From assembly GCF_036345155.1 (NCBI RefSeq), contig NZ_CP107772.1, positions 2,542,001-2,606,000 of the forward strand: a stretch of 64,000 bases of DNA. The letters run 5' to 3'. The notes below the pieces were generated by a model. The model was not told the DNA's origin. It did no database searches and saw nothing but the letters and a program-made list of their open reading frames with translations. Origin of the DNA: Streptomyces sp. NBC_00582 (lineage in GTDB: Bacteria; Actinomycetota; Actinomycetes; Streptomycetales; Streptomycetaceae). This document shows positions 33,851-42,807 of this stretch, one piece after another. The position numbers and the translations under genes are program-made. The first letter of the stretch is position 1; each line of letters opens with the position of its first letter.

Positions 33851-34624
33851 CTATATGCGCGAGTTGCTCAGCGACTGCCACACAGCGCCGGCCAGCGCCC
33901 GCGTCGCCCGCGGGACCGACAGACGCTCGTGCTCGCGGTACAGGGCCCAGTTGTATTGCACGAGCGACAGCTTGTTGGAGGACAGCGATCCCTCCTGGTG
34001 GGCCCTGTACACCGCAAGCGGCTCGTCCAGGCCCCGGGCGTCAGCGCCGTCCCGCATGATCGACAGCCAGAGGGCGTAGTCCTGGCGTTTACGCATCTCC
34101 GGCATCAGCCGCGTGCCCAGGACATTGCGGTCGTACATGGCGGTGAGGGCACCGATGTGGTCCCGGACCAACATCGCGCGGTAGTCAACGTGCTCCCGCG
34201 CACGGATCACCCGTCCGTTCGGGACCCAGTCGGTGCTCTCGCCGTCGTAGTCGGCGTCCATCTTGAAGTACGAGGTGAACGTCAAAGGCGCAGCGACCTC
34301 CGCAGCGAAGGCGAGCTGCTTCTCGGTCTTCTCCGGAAGCCACATGTCGTCGCTGTCGAGAAAGGCCACGTAGTCCCCGCGGGCCCGCTCAATCGCCAGG
34401 TTGCGGGCCCGGCCCGCACCGCCCCGTTCGGGTGCCGACTCCGGCAGAACGCGCTCGTCCTGCTCGGCGAACTCGCGGAGCAGGTCCATGGAGCCATCGG
34501 AGGACTGGTCGTCGGTGACCAACAGCTCCAGGTCGCTGTGGGTCTGCGTGAGTACCGAACGGACGGCCGCGCCGAGGGTGGCTGCCGAGTTGTACACGGG
34601 CATCACGACAGACACCAGGGGCAC
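33851..34624 (-). CDS. family 2 glycosyltransferase
   Basis: A 257-residue GT-A fold glycosyltransferase ('VSVVMPVYNSAATLGAAVRSVLTQTHSDLELLVTDDQSSDG', then 'FLDSDDMW', the DxD-type metal and nucleotide-sugar site). It uses a nucleotide sugar to glycosylate an unknown acceptor. GTG at 34624, behind AAGGAGAAG, is preferred over an upstream ATG at 34678. It is divergent from the nucleotide-sugar dehydrogenase relic at 34691, which would have supplied such a sugar. Confidence 0.88.
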   Translation of the reverse strand: MPLVSVVMPVYNSAATLGAAVRSVLTQTHSDLELLVTDDQSSDGSMDLLREFAEQDERVLPESAPERGGAGRARNLAIERARGDYVAFLDSDDMWLPEKTEKQLAFAAEVAAPLTFTSYFKMDADYDGESTDWVPNGRVIRAREHVDYRAMLVRDHIGALTAMYDRNVLGTRLMPEMRKRQDYALWLSIMRDGADARGLDEPLAVYRAHQEGSLSSNKLSLVQYNWALYREHERLSVPRATRALAGAVWQSLSNSRI

Positions 34625-34690
34625 AGCGCTTCTCCTTGCCAGACCAGGAACGACGGTCCATTCAAGCACCGCAATCAAGTAGGAGCTGCC

Positions 34691-34862
34691 ATGCAGATAG
34701 TCGTCGCCGGTCAGGGCTATGTAGGGCTTCCCCTGGCGTACGCGCCGCAGAGGTGGGTCACCATGTCGTCGGCTACGACGTGGACCCGCACCGCGTCCAG
34801 CAGCTCGGCGCCGGACAGTCCTACGTACGGGACGTGGACTCCTCCGTCGCGCTGCTCAGCCC
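34691..34862 (+). pseudogene. nucleotide-sugar dehydrogenase relic (N-terminus)
   Basis: ATG with GGAG upstream encodes 'MQIVVAGQGYVGLPLAYA', the NAD-binding start of the UDP-glucose/GDP-mannose dehydrogenase family. A one-base shift near 34744 moves the rest ('AEVGHHVVGYDVDPHRVQQLGAGQSYVRDVDSSVALLS') to another frame. It ends after about 58 residues, where sequence of a different gene begins. Confidence 0.75.
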
Positions 34863-35430
34863 CCAACATCCACCTGCTGTCGAGCAACCTGATCTCCACG
34901 CCGTCCCTGCCGGACCAGCAGCGCACCATCCGCGTGCCGGCCCGGCACGGCTGGCACCGCGACATGCCCTCCACCGTGGCCGACCTCGGCGTCGAGCACA
35001 CACTCGGCCTGTCGAACAAGGTGTCGTACTTCCTCACCGACCCTGGCCCGGACGCCGGGCTCACGATGCTCGTGCCCGGCAGCCACACCCGCACCGGGCC
35101 CGTCGCCGTCCCCCCGAGGGGCATCGACCCGCCCGGCGCGATCACCCCGGACATCGGCCCCCACGACATGGTCCTCTTCGAGAACCGAACCTGGCACGCC
35201 GGCGGCCTCAACCGCTGCGGCCACGAACGGCTGGCCGTGATGATGCAGTACGGCTACCGGTGGCTCAACGCGGTCGACGACCCTGCCCCCGCCTCCTCGA
35301 CCGGCCGGACCTGGACGACGTCGAGCGGCAGATCCTCGGCGCCCGTGACCGCCACCCCGACGGCTCCGGCGCCCGCGAGGGCTCCGGCGCCCGCCCCTCA
35401 CCGACTGGTGGAAGCACCTGAGCGCCGCCC
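34863..35430 (+). pseudogene. phytanoyl-CoA dioxygenase (PhyH)-like relic
   Basis: Encodes 'RHGWHRDMPSTVADLG' (H-x-D metal motif), then 'GPDAGLTMLVPGSHTRTG...DMVLFENRTWHAGGLNRCGHERLAVMMQYGYRW' (distal His and 2-oxoglutarate Arg). It then shifts frame near 35283 into 'LLDRPDLDDVERQILGARDRHPDG'. The N-terminus is absent; the fragment is fused directly to the dehydrogenase relic. It looks like a deletion junction between two genes of one former cluster. Confidence 0.75.
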
Positions 35431-35485
35431 CGGCTCGTTGACCGATCACCCGCCCCTGACCGCACCCCCGCGAGAGACTGGACCC

Positions 35486-36361
35486 GTGACCTCCTCCACC
35501 CCCTCCTACACGCCCGAAGAGCTGTTCGCGTCCACCGCGCCGTACTACGCCGCGCACCGGCTCCGCTACGCGCCCGAGTTCTACACCCTGCTCGGCGACC
35601 GCTACAGCCTCGACGGCACCCAGCGGGTGCTCGACCTCGGCGCCGGCCCCGGGATCATCGCCCTCGACCTCGCTCCGCACGTCGGCACCGTCATCGCCGT
35701 CGACCCCGAGAAGGGCATGCTCGACGAGGGCCGCAAACTCGCCGCCGAACAGGACATCACCAACATCGACTGGGTCGAAAGGGGCTCCACCACCCTGCCC
35801 GTTATGGACCTGCCCCCGGTGCTGCTGGCCATAATGGGCGCGGCCTTTCACTGGATGGACCGCGACCAGACCCTGCGCGACCTGGACCAGCTCATTGAGC
35901 CGCACGGAGCCGTCGTCCTCGCCTCCGGCGGAGCCCCCGGCGACGTCGAGCCCGCCCCCTGGCTCCAGGTCATCGCCGACGTCCGCACCCACTACCTCGG
36001 CAACGAGCGCCGCGCCGGGTCCGGCACCTACTCCCACCCCGAGGAGCGCCACCAGGACGTATTGGCCCGCTCCCCGTTCTCCAACGTCGACACCGCCCGC
36101 TGGGACCGTACGGTCACCCGCACCCTGGACCAGGTCGTCGGCCTCCAGTTCTCCTACAGCTTCTCCAGCCCCGCCCAACTGGGCAACCACAAGGACGCCT
36201 TCGAACGCGACCTGCGCCAGGCTCTCACCGAGTTCAACGCTGAGGGCGTCTTCGACGAAGTCGTGCGCACCGAAGCCATCATCGCCACGCGCCCCGGACA
36301 ACCGCACGCTGCTGCTTGGCCCACGGCTCCCGCCATGCGGCTGGGCAACAGCGAGCCGTGA
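35486..36361 (+). CDS. class I SAM-dependent methyltransferase
   Basis: A 291-residue Rossmann-fold methyltransferase. Motif I is 'RVLDLGAGPGIIALDLAPHV', the acidic strand is 'VIAVDPEKGML', and 'LAIMGAAFHWMD' corresponds to motif IV of the UbiE/Tam-like group. The substrate is unknown. GTG at 35486 starts the recognisable protein; the frame runs open upstream through the PhyH relic by chance. It is probably a surviving gene of the decayed metabolite cluster. Confidence 0.85.
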   Translation: MTSSTPSYTPEELFASTAPYYAAHRLRYAPEFYTLLGDRYSLDGTQRVLDLGAGPGIIALDLAPHVGTVIAVDPEKGMLDEGRKLAAEQDITNIDWVERGSTTLPVMDLPPVLLAIMGAAFHWMDRDQTLRDLDQLIEPHGAVVLASGGAPGDVEPAPWLQVIADVRTHYLGNERRAGSGTYSHPEERHQDVLARSPFSNVDTARWDRTVTRTLDQVVGLQFSYSFSSPAQLGNHKDAFERDLRQALTEFNAEGVFDEVVRTEAIIATRPGQPHAAAWPTAPAMRLGNSEP

Positions 36362-36586
36362 GACGCTCGCGCCACCTGACGCAGGCGGGCCGTCGGGCGC
36401 GACATCATCCTGCTCCAGCACACCGTGCTCTCAGAGTGAGGCAACCTCATCCGGCGACGATCCTGCCATTGCACACGCCCAGCGCATCGGGGTCTCCACT
36501 CCGCCGCAGGGACCATCGGCCCGGATGCCGCCCAGCACTTCACAGGGCTCCCGTCCAGACGAAAGCGACCCCGCACGAGGTGATCG

Positions 36587-37411
36587 ATGTTCTCGGCTCC
36601 TGACAGCGCCACCACAGCCAGAATGCGCACGGCGAGAACTGTCGCCTGCCGCAAGCTCGACGTGCACGAAGCCGACGGAGGATCCGTCTGGGGCTATGCC
36701 GGCCGCACGCTTTCAGGGCCAGTCACCGCCAGCCACGGACGCTGTTGGCTTCGGCTGGTCGCCGAGCGTCCCAACCGCGCCCAGGGAAAGCTATGGGATG
36801 GTCCCAGGCTTGCCCATGAGATGTTCCCGAAGGCCATTCCCCGGCCCATGCTGCACAACATCCACGACTGGCAGTCAGACGGCTGGGCTTACCGTGCAGA
36901 GCTCTACGAATACACGAACACGAACGTCATCTCCCGCTCTCCCGTACTCGAAAAGGATCCCGTCCTCCCCGACCACTGGTGGACCGATCTCCGTGACGCG
37001 CTCGACGCCCTGCCACTCGTCCCCGTCGATCGCATTGCCGTACGTGAGGAGTACATCCGACGTACGGTCCCCGAGTTCACCGGCCGGACTGTCGATACCA
37101 TCGAATGGTCCACCGCCCACGGCGATTTCCACTGGGCAAATCTCACGGGCCCCCCTCTGCGCATCCTTGACTGGGAGGGATTCGGCCGCGCGCCAGTCGG
37201 CTTCGACGCCGCGCTGCTGTTCATCTACTCCCTAAACACCCCAATGACGGCCGACCGCGTCCGGGCGACCTTCGCCCATGTCCTCGGCACACCCACCTCC
37301 CGGGTAGCGGAGCTGACAGTCTGCGCCCAAGTCCTGCAGGCCGCCGACCGCACCCCGTTCTACGCGTCCCTGGGCCACGCGGTACGCGCCTACCTCACGA
37401 GTGCCGCTTGA
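36587..37411 (+). CDS. aminoglycoside-phosphotransferase-like protein
   Basis: A 274-residue protein of the APH/choline-kinase fold. The catalytic loop is 'STAHGDFHWANL' and the metal-binding segment 'LRILDWEGFGRAPVGFDAALL' corresponds to the DFG position. The N-terminal ATP lobe is short and unusual. ATG start directly after GAGGTGAT. It could be a small-molecule kinase or antibiotic-modifying enzyme; substrate unknown. A second APH-fold gene follows 27 bases later. Confidence 0.8.
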   Translation: MFSAPDSATTARMRTARTVACRKLDVHEADGGSVWGYAGRTLSGPVTASHGRCWLRLVAERPNRAQGKLWDGPRLAHEMFPKAIPRPMLHNIHDWQSDGWAYRAELYEYTNTNVISRSPVLEKDPVLPDHWWTDLRDALDALPLVPVDRIAVREEYIRRTVPEFTGRTVDTIEWSTAHGDFHWANLTGPPLRILDWEGFGRAPVGFDAALLFIYSLNTPMTADRVRATFAHVLGTPTSRVAELTVCAQVLQAADRTPFYASLGHAVRAYLTSAA

Positions 37412-37438
37412 GCTGCCGTTGTCCTGGACCATGGCTTC

Positions 37439-38167
37439 ATGACTGAGATGCCGTTGTCGGGCGGACGCATCACACCCGGCGTGGTCAGGGTTGGCAACAC
37501 GGTCCGCCGTCCCACCTCAGCGGTATCCGGGTTCGTCGCGGAGCTGCTCCACCACCTCCAGCAGCAGGGCTTCAACGGCGCGCCGCGTCATCTCGGGCGG
37601 GACGCTGCTGGCCGAGACGTCTTCAGCTATGTGCCAGGCTGGGTACCGGCACGCTTCCAGCACTGGGACGACGAACAGGTTGCCGCCGCCGGTGCTCTGC
37701 TTCGCGCCTTCCACGACGCCACACGCGGGTGCCACCTGGCCGGTCCGCGCTCTGTGGTCTGCCATCACGACGTGGGGCCGAATAACACCGTATTCGTCGA
37801 CGCGCTACCGGTGGCCTTCATCGACTTCGACACCGCCGCACCGGGCGACCCACTCGAAGATCTCGGCTACATGTGCTGGACGTGGTGTGTGTCCTCGAAG
37901 GCAGGAGCGCCTCCTGCACATGTTCAGGCCACTCAGGTGCGTGTGCTGGCCGCCGCCTATGGTCTGGCTAGTCCTGAGCGTGCTGTGCTCGTCGACGCGA
38001 TGCTGGAACGGCAGGCCCGTAACGCCCGTTTCTGGGCGGATGTGCAGGCCGGCTCCAAGGCCGTAGAAGCCACTGCCCAGCAGATCTCGGATTGCATTGC
38101 CTGGTCCCGGCGTGAGCACGAACACACTGCTGAGCACCGCGAAATGTTTGAAGATGCCCTCAAGTGA
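37439..38167 (+). CDS. aminoglycoside-phosphotransferase-like protein
   Basis: A 242-residue APH-fold protein with catalytic loop 'VVCHHDVGPNNTVF' and metal-binding 'AFIDFDTAAPGDPLEDLGYM'. Shorter than typical APH enzymes, with a reduced N-lobe. The C-terminal helix 'VDAMLERQARNARFW' is duplicated in the relic at 41.1-41.4 kb, so a paralogue once stood there. Probably co-transcribed with 36587. Substrate unknown. Confidence 0.82.
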   Translation: MTEMPLSGGRITPGVVRVGNTVRRPTSAVSGFVAELLHHLQQQGFNGAPRHLGRDAAGRDVFSYVPGWVPARFQHWDDEQVAAAGALLRAFHDATRGCHLAGPRSVVCHHDVGPNNTVFVDALPVAFIDFDTAAPGDPLEDLGYMCWTWCVSSKAGAPPAHVQATQVRVLAAAYGLASPERAVLVDAMLERQARNARFWADVQAGSKAVEATAQQISDCIAWSRREHEHTAEHREMFEDALK

Positions 38168-38223
38168 CGCTCCGGAGGAGAGCGTTCAGCAGCGTCGTTG
38201 AGGTCGAGAGTCGCCTCCGAAAG

Positions 38224-38451
38224 TCAGACGGTCTTCTCGAGGCGGCGCCGCCTGAGCCAGTCCTTGAGGTAGTGCACGGTTTCGAAGAACGGCAGAACTG
38301 CGTCGATTGCAGCATCAGTGCCGCCCAGCGTGCCTGCGTATACGGCCCGCACAACCTCAAGGCGCCGATCTACTAACTGGGCAGCTATTGCGGATGCTGT
38401 AGCTAGCGACCAAGAACCTGGCCACACAAACTGAAATACTTGATGGCGCAA
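38224..38451 (-). CDS. small hypothetical protein, possibly a fragment
   Basis: A 75-residue frame with plausible composition, ending 'AIDAVLPFFETVHYLKDWLRRRRLEKTV'. The 'HYLKDWL' segment resembles a motif in small actinobacterial proteins of unknown function. There is no clear Shine-Dalgarno. It may be a real small gene, a gene remnant or a chance frame. Confidence 0.3.
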   Translation of the reverse strand: MRHQVFQFVWPGSWSLATASAIAAQLVDRRLEVVRAVYAGTLGGTDAAIDAVLPFFETVHYLKDWLRRRRLEKTV

Positions 38452-38457
38452 ACAAAA

Positions 38458-38916
38458 TTAACGTCGTGAAGGTTTCGGTCGACGCATTACAGAAATTACC
38501 CGACCATAACATCCACCTTCGATTGACCCCAAGTCATTATGCTCAATATCTTCCGATACCCCCAATTTACTGGCCCACCTTCCGTCCGGAAGCTGCCGCG
38601 CAGCATGGGCCACTTCAAATACTGCGACTTTCTCGAAACCTTCCTCAATATCAGTACTGATGCACTCTTCATACCCGATACTCCGGAAAGCCTCAATATA
38701 GTGCTGAGAGTACTCTGAGGTGGCAAAGTTCCCCACTGGAAGGCCAGGCGGCCAATAAGTGCCGCCCACACCACTGGGATCCCACCACTTTTCCTTGTCG
38801 CCAGCAGCCCAAGCAATGCAGTTATACCGTCCGTCTTGGGGGCTCGTGAAGTCATATACAGAGCCCCGCAGAGAGGGAAGGTGTCGTTCAACCTTGGAGC
38901 GGCGGCTTTTACTCAC
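38458..38916 (-). CDS. DUF7689-like protein, third gene of a low-GC operon
   Basis: A 152-residue protein. GTG at 38916, behind GGAGGGG, overlaps the stop of the upstream gene (GTGA). Key features are 'RYNCIAWAAGDKEKWWDP', 'GTYWPPGLP', 'EKVAVFEVAHAARQLPDGRWASKLGVSEDIEHN' and a final 'GCYGRVISVMRR'. The conserved Cys, His, Glu and Asp could form a catalytic or metal site. I associate this pattern with DUF7689, a family without known function. Codon use is much less GC-biased than its surroundings, suggesting recent transfer. Confidence 0.7.
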   Translation of the reverse strand: MSKSRRSKVERHLPSLRGSVYDFTSPQDGRYNCIAWAAGDKEKWWDPSGVGGTYWPPGLPVGNFATSEYSQHYIEAFRSIGYEECISTDIEEGFEKVAVFEVAHAARQLPDGRWASKLGVSEDIEHNDLGSIEGGCYGRVISVMRRPKPSRR

Positions 38917-39371
38917 ACATACCCCTCCTCTGCTGCCCAAGAAAGCCACTCGTCCACGGCCTCCTGCACGCCCTCTGAGGACGCGGCTTTATCCTCGCCC
39001 ACGATCGCACGAAGTGCCCAAAACCATTTCGGCGATGGGTCTTCTCGAAGCTGCTGAAAGATAAAGGGAAGAGCTTCCGGTCCCAGCCCTATGATTCGCT
39101 GGTACGCGGAATGCGTCGCAGCCTGAGCAATGGAGGAACTGAATTCCGTCTCCTCTGCCCACTGTGCGCGCAATTCCTCAAACAGTTCCCTCACTTGCTC
39201 TCTTCCTTTACGGTGCTGGGCCTGACTTGGCCCACCTCGCAGTCTTCGGATACCCAATTCGGTGGCGTTTGCTGCATCCGTGAAGCTCTGTTCATAAACT
39301 ATCTCTGGGCTGACAGGGCGAAGATCTACTCTCTCCCAGGCGCCGCTATCTTCGAAGAGATCGAATGTCAT
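38913..39371 (-). CDS. hypothetical protein, second gene of a low-GC operon
   Basis: A 152-residue protein ending in 'WAEETEFSSSIAQAATHSAYQRIIGLGPEALPFIFQQLREDPSPKWFWALRAIVGEDKA'. This segment recurs widely in bacteria in small proteins of unknown function, often next to DUF7689-like genes as I recall. Start ATG in an ATGA overlap with the upstream gene, and a GTGA overlap with the downstream one, so all three are translationally coupled. Helical, soluble. Confidence 0.7.
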   Translation of the reverse strand: MTFDLFEDSGAWERVDLRPVSPEIVYEQSFTDAANATELGIRRLRGGPSQAQHRKGREQVRELFEELRAQWAEETEFSSSIAQAATHSAYQRIIGLGPEALPFIFQQLREDPSPKWFWALRAIVGEDKAASSEGVQEAVDEWLSWAAEEGYV

Positions 39372-40045
39372 CGCTCATCTTCCTCATCCTGAATCGCCCT
39401 CACGTTCGCTGACGCCAAGAAGGCGCGAAGATTTCGCGACTTCTCCAAGGCTCGATTAGCCGCCTCGATGAGGTTCACAATGTCCGCTTCGTTAAGAGCA
39501 ACGAAGAGCGAGGATGGGTCCCCGTACTGGTCGTAGTACTCCAGGCGCAATGTCTGGCTCACCACGGCAGCCTGCACAGGCTCCTTCGGGTCGTCACTAA
39601 AGATCGGGCGCACGTCTGTCAGGAATCTACCACTGTGATAGTGGTTCGGACTTTCCGCCGCCAATTCTGCAGCTTTTGCCAGCTCTCGAATTGGCGGACG
39701 GCTCAGCATGCCACTTAGCTGAGCCGCAAGAACCTCTTTCTCGGAATCTGCAAGCTCAAGCTCGTCGGCTCCAGCCACAGCATTCGACAGTTCCACAGCG
39801 TCATACTTTTGAGAGATGAGCAGGTTTTCCAGGGTGAGAATGCTACCCACCAAGGTCTCCGCGATCCGCTTAGAGACGCCTGGGACATCCGTCAAACTTC
39901 TCTCAAGTGCCGGTACGGAACTAAATCTCTCTTCCCCAGAGAGCACATCCCTGATTTGCTGTGCAGTCTTTTCCTCAGCCGACGCCAGGAAACGAAGGGC
40001 CTGAACGTGGCGGTGGGGAACCGTGATGTTCGAAACCTTCGGCAC
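39368..40045 (-). CDS. hypothetical protein, first gene of a low-GC operon
   Basis: A 225-residue protein starting at GTG behind GGGAGA. Residues about 48-75 ('LERSLTDVPGVSKRIAETLVGSILTLENLL') resemble a helix-hairpin-helix DNA-binding motif. The rest is helical with a short strand region ('SQTLRLEYYDQYGDPSSLFVALNEADIVNLIEAANRALEKS') that resembles effector or sensor proteins of small defence operons. No function can be assigned. It heads the three-gene overlapping operon. Confidence 0.7.
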   Translation of the reverse strand: MPKVSNITVPHRHVQALRFLASAEEKTAQQIRDVLSGEERFSSVPALERSLTDVPGVSKRIAETLVGSILTLENLLISQKYDAVELSNAVAGADELELADSEKEVLAAQLSGMLSRPPIRELAKAAELAAESPNHYHSGRFLTDVRPIFSDDPKEPVQAAVVSQTLRLEYYDQYGDPSSLFVALNEADIVNLIEAANRALEKSRNLRAFLASANVRAIQDEEDER

Positions 40046-40364
40046 GGGATCTCCCGGGGTCGGCTATAGCAGGTGTCGAGGGTGGCCGCGGCATGCATGG
40101 AGTCCACCTCTTGTCATGATGGAACACCCCGACCAAGATCGCTTCCTGCCCGGGACGCACGAAGGGCGCTCAGGCGGGATGGAAGCGGGGCATCTGACCA
40201 GGTGGGAGGGGAACGGCTATGTTGATCTTTGGCGCATCGGGTCCGCTCCCAGTTGAGAGCACCGAATGCAGCCTCGCAAGAGGGTAACCCACGACGGCGA
40301 GCGATTTTGGCGTGAACGCAACAAAAATTTCACAGAGTGCATGATCCAGAGCGGGTGCGTCAGC
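40046..40364. other. intergenic region, probable promoter of the low-GC operon
   Basis: No coding sequence could be supported. On the minus strand, a TATAGC hexamer about 20 bases upstream of the GTG at 40045 could be a -10 element. No dyad or repeat stands out. Confidence 0.35.
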
Positions 40365-40850
40365 TCATCGGGGTTGACTGATATACCCTCGCACAATTGG
40401 GAGCGCAAGCCCAATGAATGCAGTGGCTGTCCCCTTGATTGGATCTGCAGTCAGGTCGGGCTTGGAGATCCACACGATAATCGATGCAACACCCACAAGA
40501 GTGTAAGCGGTGATTGAGAATACCGAGAGGGCAATATGGGCGCCAGTGCCTGACCTCTTTGTCGTGGTCTCATCTGCCAGCGCCTTGACGTTAGAGAACA
40601 GCAGACTTTCTTCAGCTTTGACGTCCGATGGCTTACTTGCGAATACTTCCGCATAGAAACCGCCAATCAAGCTAGAGATCCCCGCCGTGACGTATGTGTA
40701 TGCAGAATTAAGGGTCGGCTTTTCCACCTCCGCTTGAAAAGTTGCCCAAAAAGCATAGGAAGACAGAGCGAGGAAACCCAGTACCGTAGCGAGGGTCAAT
40801 GTTCCTTTTAGGCCGTTAATGAATGAGGGAGGAAGAGTGCTGCTAGACAT
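40365..40850 (-). CDS. four-helix membrane protein
   Basis: A 161-residue protein with four predicted transmembrane helices (about 13-35, 46-66, 105-128, 135-155) and a charged loop ('SKPSDVKAEESLLFSNVKALADETTTKRSG') between helices 2 and 3. The layout resembles small membrane effectors in defence operons, but no motif proves this. Start ATG behind GGAGGG. GC content and codon use match the neighbouring low-GC operon, so it probably arrived with it. Confidence 0.7.
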   Translation of the reverse strand: MSSSTLPPSFINGLKGTLTLATVLGFLALSSYAFWATFQAEVEKPTLNSAYTYVTAGISSLIGGFYAEVFASKPSDVKAEESLLFSNVKALADETTTKRSGTGAHIALSVFSITAYTLVGVASIIVWISKPDLTADPIKGTATAFIGLALPIVRGYISQPR

Positions 40851-41124
40851 TTCAACCCTCCGTGCGAGTGATAATTACGCACAGCTTATGGCTTGGAATT
40901 AGGTCGAGTGCAAGGAAACGCTCTGCGGTCGTGTGGAGAACCACCTGATCGGCTTAGCTTCGAACACGGTACTTCTCCAGCAGCCCGGTCTGCACGACAC
41001 TCGTCCCTCTCCAGACGCTGAGAGGAACTCCCCGCCAGCTCACCTGTCTGTACCACCACGACGAGTCGAGACTGAACCACACATCTCATGAGACAGATTT
41101 GAACAGCAGAAAGAAGACCCATGC

Positions 41125-41407
41125 GTCTCGTCCAAAGCGGAAGCCCCGGCCGCGCGTGCCCAAGCGGCGCAAGTCGGCGTCCTCGCAGATGCCTACGGAG
41201 CGGACGACGCCTCAGCTCACGCCTGGTAGACACCATGCTCGACCGCCAAGCCCGCAATGCCCAGTGGTGGCGCAGCCGCCTACAGGGGCCATCTGCGGAA
41301 ACCGCCGATCACGATGTGATCAGCAGCCGGATCCTCTGGTCGGAGCGGAGTACGCCTACACAATGGTCAACCGCGAGGTGTTCTCCGCAGCCCTCCAGCC
41401 GCTTTGA
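41125..41407 (+). pseudogene. relic of a second APH-like phosphotransferase (C-terminus)
   Basis: Fragments in shifting frames read 'AQVGVLADAYGADDASAHAW', a stop, 'LVDTMLDRQARNAQWWRSRLQG', 'DVISSRILWSER' and 'EYAYTMVNREVFSAALQPL'. These align with the C-terminal third of the 37439 protein ('RVLAAAYGLASPERAVLVDAMLERQARNARFW...'). It is therefore a decayed paralogue left after deletion of its 5' part. Confidence 0.7.
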
Positions 41408-41533
41408 GGGCGAAAACTCCCTCAGCGGCGCCACGTGCAGTGTCAGCGAATCCTCGCCAACCCGCGCCACAGCCCGGATGTTCAAGCCGTCAATCGCGCC
41501 GTACTGCCGTACCAGATTCAGGCGCGCAATATA

Positions 41534-41592
41534 GCGGCGGAGTCCCGGTTACCGAAACCGGGACTCCGCCGCACCATTGGTAGTCCACCGCC
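41534..41592 (+). repeat. dispersed hairpin repeat, copy C
   Basis: The best copy: a perfect 17-bp stem (41534-41550 with 41556-41572) closing loop ACCGA, followed by ACCATTGGTAGTCCACCGCC at 41573-41592. It sits between the phosphotransferase relic and a convergent nuclease-like gene. Confidence 0.85.
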
Positions 41593-41680
41593 ATTCCTTT
41601 GACCGCCGCTTGGAAGGACAGGACACGACGACCTCTCACAACCGAATAACTCGCCTGTGGTCCTCCCGGCTGTGAAGCAG

Positions 41681-42568
41681 CTACGCCACGGCGTAGCCAA
41701 GACGGAACAGATCCTCGGCCCGCTCCAAGTCCCGGTCCGTGCGCAACTGCACCTCCAGGTCCCCCGTTCCGTGGTGACCGAGTCCCGTGACATCACGGGT
41801 GAACCCCGGCACCAGGTCTACCTGCGTGGGGTCCACCTTGAGGTACACGAGCAGCTTGGACTGCTGCGGGGTGCACACGCAGGCGAAGTTGCGCAGGCGC
41901 CGGAAGGCGCAGTACTGCTGGCGCTGCACCGCGATCACGTCGTCACCCAGACCACGCAGGACCTCATCCACCGCCGCCGCAAGCTCCTCCATCGCGCCCG
42001 CCCCCGCACGCACGCGCGGGGCTCGCGACACGCGGCTTCCTACCCGGGCGCCCACAGGCTGTCCGGTGACAGAAGCCACGGTCTGCAGGCTGAGATGGTC
42101 GGCGCCGTAGAAGCGGTAACGGACCAGGTCGATGCTGCGCCGGTGCTCGCGCACGGCATGGACGTCGTAGCGGCTGAAGTCGCCGGCCACGCAGATCAGC
42201 CGCGGCGCGGTCCACACGACCTGGGTCGCCACCGCCGATCCGAACCGCTCGCGCACCAGCCGGTGGAAAGCATCCCTGTGGTCGAGGAGCCAGGACATGT
42301 AAAAGAGGCCCTGGTTGATCACGCCGGCGTCGGTGCCACGCTTGTACTCGACGATCACGGGAGCGTTGTTCTCGTCCAGGCCGAGCGAGTCGATGCGTCC
42401 CCCGTGCACGGCACCGGTGCTGTACTCGCTCGCCAGGAACCGCACGCCCAGCATCGTCTGCATGTGCCTCTCGATGAGGCCCTGCACATCCGCCTCGACA
42501 TCAGCAAGACGCGGCGCGACCTCCGTCACACCGCCATCTGTCGTGTGGAACAGCTTCAGGCCCGACAC
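41681..42568 (-). CDS. DUF91/DUF5655 PD-(D/E)xK-like protein
   Basis: A 295-residue protein from GTG at 42568 behind GAGGAGGGGAAG; the frame is open further upstream but loses coding character. The N-terminal domain ('MLGVRFLASEYSTGAVHGGRIDSLGLDENNAPVIVEYKRG') has a nuclease-type core with D60 and E74-x-K76. It continues 'INQGLFYMSWLLDHRDAFHRLV'. The C-terminal part (about 185-295) matches DUF5655 ('MEELAAAVDEVLRGLGDDVIAVQRQQYCAFRRLRNFACVCTPQQSKLLVYLKV'). Proteins of this type are common in bacterial accessory DNA and are thought to bind or cut DNA. No partner gene is adjacent. Confidence 0.85.
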   Translation of the reverse strand: MSGLKLFHTTDGGVTEVAPRLADVEADVQGLIERHMQTMLGVRFLASEYSTGAVHGGRIDSLGLDENNAPVIVEYKRGTDAGVINQGLFYMSWLLDHRDAFHRLVRERFGSAVATQVVWTAPRLICVAGDFSRYDVHAVREHRRSIDLVRYRFYGADHLSLQTVASVTGQPVGARVGSRVSRAPRVRAGAGAMEELAAAVDEVLRGLGDDVIAVQRQQYCAFRRLRNFACVCTPQQSKLLVYLKVDPTQVDLVPGFTRDVTGLGHHGTGDLEVQLRTDRDLERAEDLFRLGYAVA

Positions 42569-42699
42569 CTTCCCCTCCTCGGCTCGGAGATCGACAACGC
42601 CGGGCGGCTGCAGGATTGTTTCCGCCAGGGGCTTCGGTGTCGTGGAGAAAGTGTGAGAGCTTACGTTCGGCCTGATCGGGGAGCGCTTGCGTCCCTCGG

Positions 42700-42798
42700 T
42701 CACCAGGGATCTACGATTCCTTTTCCGAGGTTGTTCCACGCCTTGCCCTCTCCGTATTGATCGCCGATGGATCGGTACAGATCGCGGGCACGGACAAG
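42700..42798 (-). pseudogene. TPR-protein relic
   Basis: A short minus-strand stretch encodes 'ALVRARDLYRSIGDQYGEGKAWNNLGKGIVDPW' and a stop. 'IGDQYGEGKAWNNLG' is the typical tetratricopeptide unit of actinobacterial SARP/NB-ARC-type regulators. No flanking continuation was found, so it is a fragment. Confidence 0.45.
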
Positions 42799-42807
42799 AG
42801 CGCGGTG

